Assembly (NCBI GenBank): GCA_029781855.1
Contig: JAKOVX010000146.1
Span: forward strand, 1 to 40,398
Direction: 5' to 3'
Length of the DNA stretch: 40,398 nucleotides
Source of the DNA: Acidobacteriota bacterium
Lineage (GTDB): Bacteria > Acidobacteriota > Blastocatellia > Pyrinomonadales > Pyrinomonadaceae
Both the position numbers and the translations under genes were made by a program. Position 1 is the stretch's first letter. The number at the start of each line of letters is the position of its first letter. This document shows, piece after piece, positions 24,364 to 31,996 of the stretch. The notes beneath the pieces were generated by a model that worked only from the letters and a program-made list of their open reading frames with translations, did not search any database and had not been told where the DNA came from.

Positions 24364-24948
24364 ATGCCAGATAGCGAGCTGACAAGCCAAGTTTTTGCAT
24401 TTCCGGCCCGGGAATTCCCGGCGGCGGCTGCGGCGACGGTAAGCATTCAGGCAGAACTCGTGGATCGAATATCGGCAGGCGACGAGGAAGCGTTCGGCGA
24501 ATTGTACCGAATGTATGCCCCGATGGCTCACGGAATCGTGCTGGCACGTGTTCCGCGGAACGACGTGGACGACATCGTGCAGGAAGTATTTATTTCAGCG
24601 TACGAGAATTTGGCCACGCTTAAGAATAAGGACGCCGTCGGTTCGTGGCTGGCGATGATCGCACGCAACCGGGCGGCCGAATATTTTCGCCGGGCAAGGC
24701 CGATGGACGAGATACCGGACGAGATCGGGCAGGATGACGCGGAGCGAACCGAAGCGAACGAGATCCTCGCCGCTATTAGAACTCTGCCGGAAGCTTATAA
24801 GGAAACGATCGTTCTGCGTCTGGTGGAGGGAATGACGGGTCAGGAGATCGCCGAGCAGACGGGACTTACGCCGGATTCGGTAAGGGTGAATTTGCACCGC
24901 GGAATGCGGCTATTACGGGACAAACTCGGGATCGAGGTGAAACGATGA
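24364..24948 (+). CDS. ECF-type RNA polymerase sigma factor
   Basis: 194 residues. Region 2 spans about 38-105 (DEEAFGELYRMYAPMAHGIV, DVDDIVQEVFISAYENL, the -10 recognition part, and WLAMIARNRAAEYFRR). Region 4 spans about 128-190 (LPEAYKETIVLRLVEGMTGQ, IAEQTGLTPDSVRVNLHRGM as the helix-turn-helix). No region 3 is present, so this is an extracytoplasmic-function sigma factor. The stop overlaps the start of the next gene by 4 bp (ATGA), the usual layout with an anti-sigma factor. ATG 24364 lacks an obvious ribosome binding site and follows the dyad region, so the true start may be a later in-frame codon, but the first 25 residues are low-complexity either way. Confidence 0.94.
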   Translation: MPDSELTSQVFAFPAREFPAAAAATVSIQAELVDRISAGDEEAFGELYRMYAPMAHGIVLARVPRNDVDDIVQEVFISAYENLATLKNKDAVGSWLAMIARNRAAEYFRRARPMDEIPDEIGQDDAERTEANEILAAIRTLPEAYKETIVLRLVEGMTGQEIAEQTGLTPDSVRVNLHRGMRLLRDKLGIEVKR

Positions 24949-25541
24949 ACGAAGAATATCTCTGGAACAAAAAGGGCTCGGATCCTGAGATCGAAATATT
25001 GGAAAACGCGTTGAAGCCGCTCAGGTTCGCTGGATCTGTTCCGCCGCGGCTGCCGGCAAGAGTTGCGGAACGGAACAAGGCTTCCCGACGTGGATTCTTC
25101 GGATTCTGGCTGGCACCTGCCTTCGCCGCCGTCGCCGTCGCGATCGTTGGCCTGGCCGTGTACTGGCCGGCGTCGAGAGTTACGAATATCGCGACTGGGC
25201 CCGAGGATAGTTCGGTACTCTCGGGAAAAACAGAGGTGACCAAATCCGAAGAACGTCCGGCGCCGATCACGGTGCCTCCGGTTCAGAAACCTGCTCCGAT
25301 CGTGACATTGTACAAAGTGCCCAAACGGCGTACGCTGCGGCCCACAAATCTGGTTGCCGTGAAATCGGTCCGAAAGGCCCCGCACGTCAAACTCACGAAA
25401 GAGGAAGAATATGCTTACTCACAGTTGATGCTGGCTCTCGCGATCACGAGTTCGAAATTGAAGATCGTAAAGGACACGCTTGACGGGCCCGACGCTAGGA
25501 CGATGGTCCCGATCAAAGAAAAAGATGCTTTCAGGAAGTAG
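24945..25541 (+). CDS. Putative membrane anti-sigma factor
   Basis: 198 residues. A cytoplasmic N-terminus with LWNKKGSDPEIEILENALKP is followed by a single transmembrane helix (FFGFWLAPAFAAVAVAIVGL, about 51-75) and an extracytoplasmic tail of low complexity. The L-W-x-K-x-G-x-x-D-P-E-I motif is one I associate with acidobacterial anti-sigma-like proteins beside ECF sigma genes. No zinc-binding HxxxCxxC motif is present, so it is not a ZAS-type anti-sigma. The 4-bp overlap with the sigma gene argues for a stoichiometric partner. Function as an anti-sigma is inferred from topology and position. Confidence 0.8.
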   Translation: MNEEYLWNKKGSDPEIEILENALKPLRFAGSVPPRLPARVAERNKASRRGFFGFWLAPAFAAVAVAIVGLAVYWPASRVTNIATGPEDSSVLSGKTEVTKSEERPAPITVPPVQKPAPIVTLYKVPKRRTLRPTNLVAVKSVRKAPHVKLTKEEEYAYSQLMLALAITSSKLKIVKDTLDGPDARTMVPIKEKDAFRK

Positions 25542-25600
25542 TTGGCGAACGGTATGAGGTTGCTGCGGAGATAGAAACCGTTCATTAGGAGAAAATTGTA

Positions 25601-26161
25601 ATGCGATATTTTAGATTTGTATTTCTTTCGGCCCTGTTGCTGCTGCCGCTTTCGGTGAATGCTCAGGATGCCAGGCTTAATTTCAGCAAGCTCAACGGCC
25701 TCGAGACCAAGGCCCGCGACGTCGTCGAGGTCAACGTCGAAGGCAAGCTGCTCAACCTGGCAAAACGCGTGCTTTTGAAAGTAGACGACCAGGACGCGAA
25801 AAAGGTCGGACAAGCGATCGCCGGCCTGCAAGGCATCTACGTGAGGGCGTACAACTTCGAAAACGAGAACGAGTACAACATGACCGATGTTGATGAGATC
25901 CGGTCGCAGTTGAATGGACCGGGTTGGGAAAGACTGGCGAACGTCCGCAGCAAGAAAAATAACCAGAAGGTCGACGTTTTCACGATGTTCACCGGCGACC
26001 AGATCAGCGGCGTCGCGGTCATCGTCTCGGAAGCAAAGAGCGTTGCCGTCGTGAATGTCATCGGGCCGATCGACATCGACCTGCTCGTCGAGCTGAGCGG
26101 CAAGATGAACATTCCGCGTATCGATATCGAAAAAGACAACGGCAGCACACCGAAACCATAG
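25601..26161 (+). CDS. Secreted DUF4252 domain protein
   Basis: 186 residues. Signal peptide MRYFRFVFLSALLLLPLSVN (cleavage near NA-QD), then the DUF4252 pattern: ARLNFSKLNGLETKARDVVE, VDDQDAKKVGQAIAGLQGIY, VRAYNFENENEY, WERLANVRSKKNNQKVDVF, ISGVAVIVSEAKSVAVVNVI and IDIDLLVELSGKMNIP. DUF4252 proteins are exported proteins of unknown function often found next to ECF sigma and anti-sigma genes, also in Bacteroidetes. It lies 59 bp behind the anti-sigma gene and 10 bp before the related gene, so it belongs to the same transcript and is a likely output or feedback component of the sigma module. Confidence 0.92.
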   Translation: MRYFRFVFLSALLLLPLSVNAQDARLNFSKLNGLETKARDVVEVNVEGKLLNLAKRVLLKVDDQDAKKVGQAIAGLQGIYVRAYNFENENEYNMTDVDEIRSQLNGPGWERLANVRSKKNNQKVDVFTMFTGDQISGVAVIVSEAKSVAVVNVIGPIDIDLLVELSGKMNIPRIDIEKDNGSTPKP

Positions 26162-26171
26162 GAGGAGAGCG

Positions 26172-26750
26172 ATGACATCGTCGATAAGAAATAAACTACT
26201 GATCGCGGCCGCTCTCTCGGTGCTGATGCTGACGGCGTCGGCTCCGGCGGCGATCGCCAAGCCGAACGAATTCGACACGATCGTTCGCCACCTGGAAACG
26301 AAATATCAGGCGAAGAAAGTACACGTGCCGTTCATGTGGCTGGCGAGATTTGCCGTGGCGGTCGTGCATCCGGCCGGCGTCAAGAGCTTTAAGGTGACGC
26401 TGTTCGAGAACCTTAAATTTTCACGCGACACGCTCGACAAGGAGATGCAGGAAGTGATGCGAGACGCGTTCAGCCCGGAATGGGTGCCGATACTGCGTGT
26501 CCGTTCGCGCGACGGCCAGCAGGTGTATATGAATATGCGCGAGGCCGGTTCGAACGTCAAGATCACGATGGTGACGATAGACAAGGACCAGGCAGCCGTC
26601 ATCCGGGCGACCTTTGATCCGGACAGACTGGTCGATTTTCTCGATAATCCGAAAATATTCGGCATCTCGCTCGGCGATCGCGAACCGGCCGGTGACACGC
26701 CTGAAAAACCGAAAGACGAACCGTTGGACGAGAATAACAAAGAGAACTGA
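26172..26750 (+). CDS. Second exported protein of the sigma operon, DUF4252-like
   Basis: 192 residues with signal peptide (LLIAAALSVLMLTASAPAAI, ending AIA-KP). The second half parallels its neighbour in order and spacing: WVPILRVRSRDGQQVYMNMR, then VKITMVTIDKDQAAVIRATF, then DPDRLVDFLDNPKIFGISLG. These match the VRSKK..VDVF, VAVIVSEAKSVAVVNVI and DIDLLVEL strands of the DUF4252 protein, so it is probably a diverged copy. The start is preceded by AGGAGGAGAGCG, the strongest ribosome binding site of the operon. The C-terminus is a charged Glu/Asp/Lys/Asn tail. The function is unknown; it may form a pair with the DUF4252 protein. Confidence 0.85.
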   Translation: MTSSIRNKLLIAAALSVLMLTASAPAAIAKPNEFDTIVRHLETKYQAKKVHVPFMWLARFAVAVVHPAGVKSFKVTLFENLKFSRDTLDKEMQEVMRDAFSPEWVPILRVRSRDGQQVYMNMREAGSNVKITMVTIDKDQAAVIRATFDPDRLVDFLDNPKIFGISLGDREPAGDTPEKPKDEPLDENNKEN

Positions 26751-26817
26751 TCTTTCGTCGTAAAAGTGATCGCACCGGCCATAGTGTCAGGACCACGTAA
26801 TTATAGACATTTTTTTT

Positions 26818-26904
26818 GAACGCGGATCGGGCAGATGAGGCGGATCATACGGATTCCGATCAGAAGGTTCGTCTTTATCCGCTTGATCCGCCGAATCCGC
26901 GTTC
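26818..26904. repeat. GCGGAT-type palindromic element behind the sigma operon
   Basis: The left arm (26818-26855) begins GAACGCGGATCGGGC and repeats AGGCGGATCA. The right arm (26877-26904) ends CCGAATCCGCGTTC. The ends GAACGCGGAT and ATCCGCGTTC are exact inverses, and the GGCGGATCA/TGATCCGCC words also pair. An imperfect long hairpin 68 bp behind the last gene of the sigma operon. From general knowledge, similar elements are widespread in environmental bacterial genomes. Confidence 0.7.
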
Positions 26905-27018
26905 AGAACAGATTGGGTTGTTATTCAGCTCCCAATTTTTCAAGAATCCTCTCTATTGCGCAAGTCAAAACGATGAATGTGTCTGGCTATGTCGAGCGCA
27001 AACACATACACTCGAAAT

Positions 27019-27258
27019 ATGCCCAATTATGACGTTCACGTCACCTGCAGCGAATGCAGCCAAACACATTTCGTCAGCGTCAGGCTCGATCTCGACGAAG
27101 ACGGCCTCGACCGTACGAATCTCGCCGACTATTTCGCGAACCGGCCCAAACCGTCACAGATCGCGTTCATGCAAACAAACAAATACCGCTGCCCGCACAC
27201 GAAACAGCTGTACTCTGCCGCGGACCTCAGCGGAGCGATTCTTTTCGCACAAACTTAA
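27019..27258 (+). CDS. Small CxxC protein of unknown function
   Basis: 79 residues from ATG 27019 (MPNYDVHVTCSECSQTHFVS). Two cysteine sites, C-S-E-C near residue 10 and R-C-P-H near residue 52, could bind zinc as a small ribbon (CxxC ... CxH). The middle is acidic and hydrophilic (VRLDLDEDGLDRTNLADYF). The start was set here because upstream in-frame codons read through low-quality sequence and the CxxC strand follows directly. No close family is recognised. It stands alone between the palindromic element and a convergent TPR gene. The reading frame has normal codon use, so I consider it real, but evidence is moderate. Confidence 0.6.
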   Translation: MPNYDVHVTCSECSQTHFVSVRLDLDEDGLDRTNLADYFANRPKPSQIAFMQTNKYRCPHTKQLYSAADLSGAILFAQT

Positions 27259-27389
27259 CGGCTCCTTTGGTACGAAGATTAGGTGTTGAATCTATTTGAG
27301 AATTCGCTCGCCGGGGATTATTGAATTACCGTCACTCTTGGTCGAGCGATATCAACAGGTATTTTCTTATCTCGCTAATCGAATTGAAC

Positions 27390-28334
27390 CTATTTGAAGC
27401 TGCCCAAACTTTCAAAGGTAGCGCGGTCGGCATCCGCTAACTTTTTATATCCGAGGGCGTCGTATGTCTTCGCCCGTTCTCTGAAAGAAAGGGCATAATT
27501 TGGATCCAATTTGATCGCGGTCGTCAGGCTTTCGATCGCTTCGTCGTACTTCTTTAGCTTTGCGAATAATCTTCCGCGGTAATAAAAGAGTTCAGAATTC
27601 GTCGAATCGAGTTTGATACTCTCAGTAAGGTCATCAATCGACCGACCGGTATCACCAGACGAATCGTAGATAAGAGCCCTGACCAGGAGCAGGTCGGCGG
27701 TACATTTCTCTGAGGGAGCGGTCTTGAGTTGATCGGTGACTAACAGGTATGCCGTATCCAGGTCAGCCTTCATTCGTTCACGATCTCCCTGATACCTGTG
27801 GACATATCCCCTTGCGTAAAAGGCTTGTGCATTTTTCGGATCAAGCTCTATCGATTTGGTAACGTCACTTATGGCCGCCATAAACTCTTCGCGATTGATC
27901 CTGACTCTTCCGCGAGCATAGTAAAGATCACTGCTGTCAGGGTAAAGTGCGATAGCCTTCGAATACATCAGGGCTGCCCATCCCCAAGAGGACCGGTGAT
28001 CGTGCAACTCTCCCGACAGATAATAGGCCGGGGCATACTTTGGATCAAGATCCATTGCCTTTGTCGCGTACTTCTCGGCCAACTCATATTGCCCGAGCCG
28101 TCGAAGCGCATATCCCTGAAGTACGTAACCTACGGCGTCCGTCGGTGGAGTCTTGATCAACAGCTGATCTGCCTTTCTCTGGGCGGCAGCATCGAAATTA
28201 GAGGCACACGGATCACCCTGCCCGAAAACCACGAATTGGACGATCAAGATCAATGCGATCGAGCCGATCATCGCAAACGAACCTCGTCGAACGGGATGTC
28301 GAAGCGTTTCAATGATTCGAATATGAGAGGTCAT
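27390..28334 (-). CDS. Exported or membrane-anchored TPR protein
   Basis: 314 residues. A hydrophobic segment at about 22-38 (MIGSIALILIVQFVVFGQG) serves as signal or anchor. The rest is six to seven tetratricopeptide repeats, for example YVLQGYALRRLGQYELAEKY, AYYLSGELHDHRSSWGWAAL, YYARGRVRINREEFMAAISD, AFYARGYVHRYQGDRERMKA and FYYRGRLFAKLKKYDEAIES. TPRs make protein-protein scaffolds; no catalytic part is present. Two cysteines occur (DPCASN and SEKCTADL). The ATG near 28334 is not preceded by a clear ribosome binding site; an in-frame ATG at residue 22 (28271) would make a tighter signal peptide. It lies downstream of the citrate synthase gene, separated by a terminator. Confidence 0.85.
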   Translation of the reverse strand: MTSHIRIIETLRHPVRRGSFAMIGSIALILIVQFVVFGQGDPCASNFDAAAQRKADQLLIKTPPTDAVGYVLQGYALRRLGQYELAEKYATKAMDLDPKYAPAYYLSGELHDHRSSWGWAALMYSKAIALYPDSSDLYYARGRVRINREEFMAAISDVTKSIELDPKNAQAFYARGYVHRYQGDRERMKADLDTAYLLVTDQLKTAPSEKCTADLLLVRALIYDSSGDTGRSIDDLTESIKLDSTNSELFYYRGRLFAKLKKYDEAIESLTTAIKLDPNYALSFRERAKTYDALGYKKLADADRATFESLGSFK

Positions 28335-28440
28335 TTAGCTAGGAATCTTATTGCTGTTTTGTGATTTTGTAAACAAAAATAACTATTTGATCGGGAAATA
28401 GACGAGATTCGACCTTTGTGAATCGCCGGACCAAGGTCAC

Positions 28441-28475
28441 AAAAAAGCACGTACTCGATCGCTCGGTTACGTGCT
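28441..28475 (-). terminator. Intrinsic terminator of citrate synthase gene
   Basis: On the minus strand: AGCACGTA (28475-28468), a 14-base loop, TACGTGCT (28453-28446), then TTTTT (28445-28441). It begins 28 bp behind the citrate synthase stop. Confidence 0.88.
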
Positions 28476-28503
28476 CTTCGCGTTTTTGTGGTTTTACCGC
28501 CGA

Positions 28504-29643
28504 CTATCTGTCGGCGATCGGGACGTACTTGAGGTCGCGGGCACCGATGTATTCGGCACGCGGACGGATCAGTTTGTTGTTGGCATATTGCTCAAGTATG
28601 TGGCCGGTCCAACCCGAAATGCGGCTGACAGCGAAGATCGGCGTGTACATATCGAGAGCGATGTCCATCAGGTAATAGGTCGAGGCCGAGTAAAAATCGA
28701 CGTTCGGGAACATTCCCTTCTTATCGTGCATGATCTGTTCGATCTGCCGAGACATCTCGTACCACTTGCTGATCCCTTTCTTCTCAGCCATATGCTGCGA
28801 GTATTTGCGGAGCCATGTGGCACGCGGATCTTCGGTTTTGTAGACCGCGTGGCCGATGCCCATGATCTTGCGGTGCTCCTCGAGGGCCTTTTCGACCCAT
28901 TCGGCGACGTTCTCAGGTTCGCCGATCTCGATGAGCATCTTCATCACGTTGGTGTTCGCACCGCCGTGCAGTGGGCCCGCAAGGGCGGCAATACCGGCCG
29001 TGACGGCTCCGTACATTCCGGCGAGCGTGCCCGATACGACACGGGTGGTAAAGGTCGAGGCGTTCAACTCGTGATCGGCGTGCAGGATGAGGCAGACGTC
29101 GAACATATGAGCTTCGTCCGCGTCGGCACGTTCACCGCGAAGCATATACATGAAATTCTCCGCAATGCTCAGCGTGTGGTCCGGTGCGACGACTTCCTTG
29201 CCGTTACGGATGCGGTCCCAGGCGGCTGCGATCGTACCGATCTGAGCGGTCATCTTGATCGCGGCTTTCATCGCGTGTTCGCGGTCGGTACCGTGCCCGT
29301 TGGCATCGTAAAAATCGAGCGACGACACCGCCGTGCGGAGCACGTCCATCGGGTTCGCGTCGTGCGGGAACTGTTTCATCAGTTCGATCACCTGTGCCGG
29401 TGCTTCGTAATTTGCACGAATTTCCGCGGTCAGCGCGGCGAGCTCATCGGCCTTTGGCAGACGTCCGTTCCAAAGGAGAAAGACCACCTCTTCAAATGTC
29501 GAGTGCTCGGCCAGGTCGTGAATGTTATAACCCTGATAAATAAGAATGCCTTGTTCGCCGTTGACGTCGCCGATCGCGCTCTGCGCGGCCACCACGCCCC
29601 GGAGTCCGGCTGATGCTGCTGATGGTTCTGTTGCTGTACTCAT
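28504..29643 (-). CDS. gltA: Citrate synthase
   Basis: 379 residues, the short form of the citrate/2-methylcitrate synthase family. It condenses oxaloacetate with acetyl-CoA to enter the TCA cycle. The catalytic residues can be placed: H226 in GPLHGGANTNVM, H265 in IMGIGHAVYKTEDPR and D316 in FPNVDFYSASTYY. H191 in LHADHELNASTFTTRVV and the arginines in the PR and SR motifs bind the substrate. The N-terminus reads LRGVVAAQSAIGDVNGEQGI, and LIYQGYNIHDLAE is typical of this family. A 2-methylcitrate synthase cannot be fully excluded, but no prp genes are near. Single-gene unit with its own terminator; the upstream SAM hydrolase gene lies 147 bp away on the same strand. Confidence 0.94.
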   Translation of the reverse strand: MSTATEPSAASAGLRGVVAAQSAIGDVNGEQGILIYQGYNIHDLAEHSTFEEVVFLLWNGRLPKADELAALTAEIRANYEAPAQVIELMKQFPHDANPMDVLRTAVSSLDFYDANGHGTDREHAMKAAIKMTAQIGTIAAAWDRIRNGKEVVAPDHTLSIAENFMYMLRGERADADEAHMFDVCLILHADHELNASTFTTRVVSGTLAGMYGAVTAGIAALAGPLHGGANTNVMKMLIEIGEPENVAEWVEKALEEHRKIMGIGHAVYKTEDPRATWLRKYSQHMAEKKGISKWYEMSRQIEQIMHDKKGMFPNVDFYSASTYYLMDIALDMYTPIFAVSRISGWTGHILEQYANNKLIRPRAEYIGARDLKYVPIADR

Positions 29644-29790
29644 TTTATTATATTTTTGTGTCTAAATTTGCCGTTTGTCCAACACTTCATTTTATAAGAC
29701 GTGAGTAAATCATACAAGCGCAATCCGTTTTACAAGGGGTTTGGCGAACTTTTTTGAATGTGCCGTACAAAAGTTTTGCGGACGGGCCAC

Positions 29791-30555
29791 TCATTCTTTG
29801 ACAAAAACCGCCGTACCCGCCTTCGCACCGACGATCCGGGCGGCGGAGGCCTCCCTCGATGATATCTCGATGAAGCCCGCACTTCCCTCGATCATAAAGA
29901 TCTCACCCACGGATGCTTCGGCGTAAGCCGTAAGACGTCGGCTCACGCTAAGGCCATTGATCTCAACCGAGATAGTATTCGTCAGGTCGACGGCGGTCAG
30001 ATTCGTGATCAAGTTTCCAAAATGATCGACGTGAATGACCTCACCGGCGAGCACGCCGTTCTCACGGCGAGGCTCCGGAACCGTCGATCGGACAAGATCC
30101 GTCACCGGCGGCCCTAATTCGTCGAGCGGGACGCCGAGGGCAATGTGTGCCGAAACCGGAGCAAAAATGTCGCGGCCGTGGAAGGTCGTGCTTCGCCGCG
30201 GGCCGAGATATCGTTCATTTATCAGTTCGACTGCGAACGGAGTGGGCGTCTTTGCCAGTGCCCGGCTCAATACGCCATTGTCCGGTGCGACAAAATAATA
30301 GCCGCCGGCCTCGACCGCGGTCGACCGCCGCCCGGAGCCGACGCCCGGATCGACGACGACAGTAAAAACCGTTCCGGCCGGAAAATCCGCGCAGCACGCG
30401 GCCAGCGTAAACGCTGCCTCGCGAATGTTGTGGTTCGGGATCTCGTGGGTGATATCGATGATCGAAACGGAAGGATGGATCGAGAGTATCGTGCCTTTCA
30501 TCGCCGCGACAAAATAGTCAGCGGTTCCGAAATCAGTGATGAGAGCGATCGCCAT
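29791..30555 (-). CDS. SAM hydrolase (SAM hydroxide adenosyltransferase, DUF62)
   Basis: 254 residues. The family splits S-adenosylmethionine into adenosine and methionine using water, and it is related to fluorinases and chlorinases. N-terminal motif LITDFGTADYFVAAMKG with D8, then IIDITHEIPNHNIREAAFTL, VVVDPGVGSGRR (D69, R76), FVAPDNGVL and FHGRDIFAPVSAHIALG (H126). The Asp-Arg-His set is the one reported for the hydroxide adenosyltransferases, as opposed to halogenases. The C-terminal domain starts at VIHVDHFGNLITNL. ATG 30555 directly follows a T8 run and a hairpin (30565-30630), and there is no ribosome binding site, so expression may be controlled by that structure. Confidence 0.92.
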   Translation of the reverse strand: MAIALITDFGTADYFVAAMKGTILSIHPSVSIIDITHEIPNHNIREAAFTLAACCADFPAGTVFTVVVDPGVGSGRRSTAVEAGGYYFVAPDNGVLSRALAKTPTPFAVELINERYLGPRRSTTFHGRDIFAPVSAHIALGVPLDELGPPVTDLVRSTVPEPRRENGVLAGEVIHVDHFGNLITNLTAVDLTNTISVEINGLSVSRRLTAYAEASVGEIFMIEGSAGFIEISSREASAARIVGAKAGTAVFVKE

Positions 30556-30630
30556 TAAAAAAAATTATCCACGAACGATCGCGAATCCCCAAAGGAGAAC
30601 CAAACAAGACTCGCGAAAGTCCGTGGATAA
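30556..30630 (-). terminator. Long imperfect inverted repeat plus U-run before SAM hydrolase
   Basis: TTATCCACGAACGATCGCGA (30565-30584) pairs with TCGCGAAAGTCCGTGGATAA (30611-30630) at 17 of 20 positions, loop 26. On the minus strand it is followed by TTTTTTTT (about 30564-30557), then the ATG of the SAM hydrolase. It would terminate transcripts from the GY-repeat gene upstream, or act as a leader attenuator. The arms resemble a dispersed palindromic repeat type. Confidence 0.7.
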
Positions 30631-30704
30631 AACTCGTCACACATAGGATGCACGGATCGCCGCAAACCGTTGCCGCGATGCCGAACAACCGGGAAGTTTT
30701 TTAG

Positions 30705-31763
30705 TTAACGGATCTGCGTTTCGTACGCCGTTTTGATCCGAAGCTGCTGGTTGCGGTTAATGCGAATATGTTTGCCGCGTTCGATAACAACTGCGCCGAC
30801 GCCGAACGCCGCTCCAACGCCGGCTCCAACGCCCGCTCCGACGGGGCCGCCGATGAGTCCTCCGACCACAAGCCCGGTCCCGGTCGAGGCGCCGACCTTA
30901 ATAGCGTCGTTCTTGTACGAGCTCTGCCCAACGGCCGTGCCTTCCGCGTCCACCATTTTGATATTGTCACCTTTGACCGGCATTACCTCGGTCAGGATCG
31001 CACTGAAATTGCTCCAGCGTGTGTCCGAAAGAACTATCCGATCGAAGGACAGTGAGAGTTCAGAACGCCTTTTGATCCGGCCGGGTGCGGTGATCTTTGC
31101 GATGCGGCCTTCGATGGTTGCCCCGGCGATCTCGGATGGGGAGACGACCTTGGCGGTGAATTTTTGACCGGTCACGCTCTTTTCGGTGCTAAGGTCATCC
31201 TTCAATTCGAGTATTAGCTCGGTGTCACGGGGAATTATGATGATCGCGTTCGTGTCTGTTCGAACTCCCGTGTTAGTGTCCTGAACGCTGACCGGGATCT
31301 GGCCGTTGTCCGCAGCAGTCTGCTGAATGGTGCTGTTATCGGCGACATTTCTCGGCGGGATCTGACTTCCCTGATCGGCGGTCGGTATGACGATGCCGCG
31401 TTTGGAAAGGTTTGTCGGCACGGTCGATTCGAAAGAACGCTTTTCAAAGCCCGTGCTGTAGCCGGACTCAAAGCCCTGCTGATAGCCGTCGCGGTAATCC
31501 TCGATCGCGCCGTAGTCTTTATTGAAAGCACGGTCAGCTCTCGAATACTCTTCGTGTCTTGCAAAACTCCGGTCAAGCCCGTCAATGATATCGCGGTAAC
31601 CAGCCATATAGCCATCCGAATAGCCGGTCCTATAACCGCGCTGAAGTGCGATATGCAGGTCCTGTGTCTGAGCGGAAACCGTTCGTACCAAAACTACCGG
31701 AAATAAGATACTGCTTAACGCAAAACTGATCACGAACGCAGTAGTATATTTTGCAAACTTCAT
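30705..31763 (-). CDS. Exported GY-repeat protein with glycine-zipper tail
   Basis: 352 residues. A signal peptide (FALSSILFPVVLVRTVSA-QT) is followed by a repeat of G-Y/F every four residues: RGYRTGYSDGYMAGYRD (about 43-60) and YRDGYQQGFESGYSTGFEKR (about 92-111). A disordered Asn/Thr/Gln linker follows. A beta domain (IIIIPRDTELILELKDDLST, GQKFTAKVVSPSEIAGATIE, SLSFDRIVL) resembles TrbI/VirB10-like exported proteins often seen in Acidobacteriota. A glycine-rich zipper follows (VGGLIGGPVGAGVGAGVGAA), then RGKHIRINRNQQLRIKT. The function is unknown; membrane or surface binding through the zipper is plausible. AGGAGAAAGT precedes ATG 31763. Confidence 0.85.
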   Translation of the reverse strand: MKFAKYTTAFVISFALSSILFPVVLVRTVSAQTQDLHIALQRGYRTGYSDGYMAGYRDIIDGLDRSFARHEEYSRADRAFNKDYGAIEDYRDGYQQGFESGYSTGFEKRSFESTVPTNLSKRGIVIPTADQGSQIPPRNVADNSTIQQTAADNGQIPVSVQDTNTGVRTDTNAIIIIPRDTELILELKDDLSTEKSVTGQKFTAKVVSPSEIAGATIEGRIAKITAPGRIKRRSELSLSFDRIVLSDTRWSNFSAILTEVMPVKGDNIKMVDAEGTAVGQSSYKNDAIKVGASTGTGLVVGGLIGGPVGAGVGAGVGAAFGVGAVVIERGKHIRINRNQQLRIKTAYETQIR

Positions 31764-31938
31764 ACTTTCTCCTTTGTGAAATTAAAATAGAAAGGGGAGA
31801 ACTGTTTTACCTATAGATATTTATAACGCATTACCTGATAAGTTACAACAAGTATTTTTCACAGGGCGACGATGTGTTTGTGAGCTCGCTTTAATTGTTC
31901 GCTTAAGACAATGCGGTTTTGATCGCGATGATCTGGGG

Positions 31939-31972
31939 AAAAAACAGCGGCGGACGAAGGGCGCCGCCGCTG
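31939..31972 (-). terminator. Intrinsic terminator of the DUF5916 gene
   Basis: CAGCGGCGG (31945-31953) pairs perfectly with CCGCCGCTG (31964-31972). On the minus strand the stem is followed by TTTTTT (31944-31939) and CCCC. It lies 25 bp behind the stop at 31997. Confidence 0.88.
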
Positions 31973-31996
31973 AACAGGAGGAGATAACCGGATCAT

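Noticed and set aside
24185..24547. 120-codon minus-strand frame across the sigma gene start
   Set aside because: It overlaps the conserved start of the sigma gene and its leader and encodes nothing recognisable.
28471..29613. Long plus-strand open frame (380 codons) opposite citrate synthase
   Set aside because: Its translation has no family features and mirrors a clear citrate synthase with all catalytic residues on the other strand; it is a by-product of codon bias.
30556..30704. SAM riboswitch upstream of SAM hydrolase
   Set aside because: The sequence forms one long imperfect hairpin and lacks the conserved multi-helix core of known SAM riboswitches; it looks like a dispersed palindrome.
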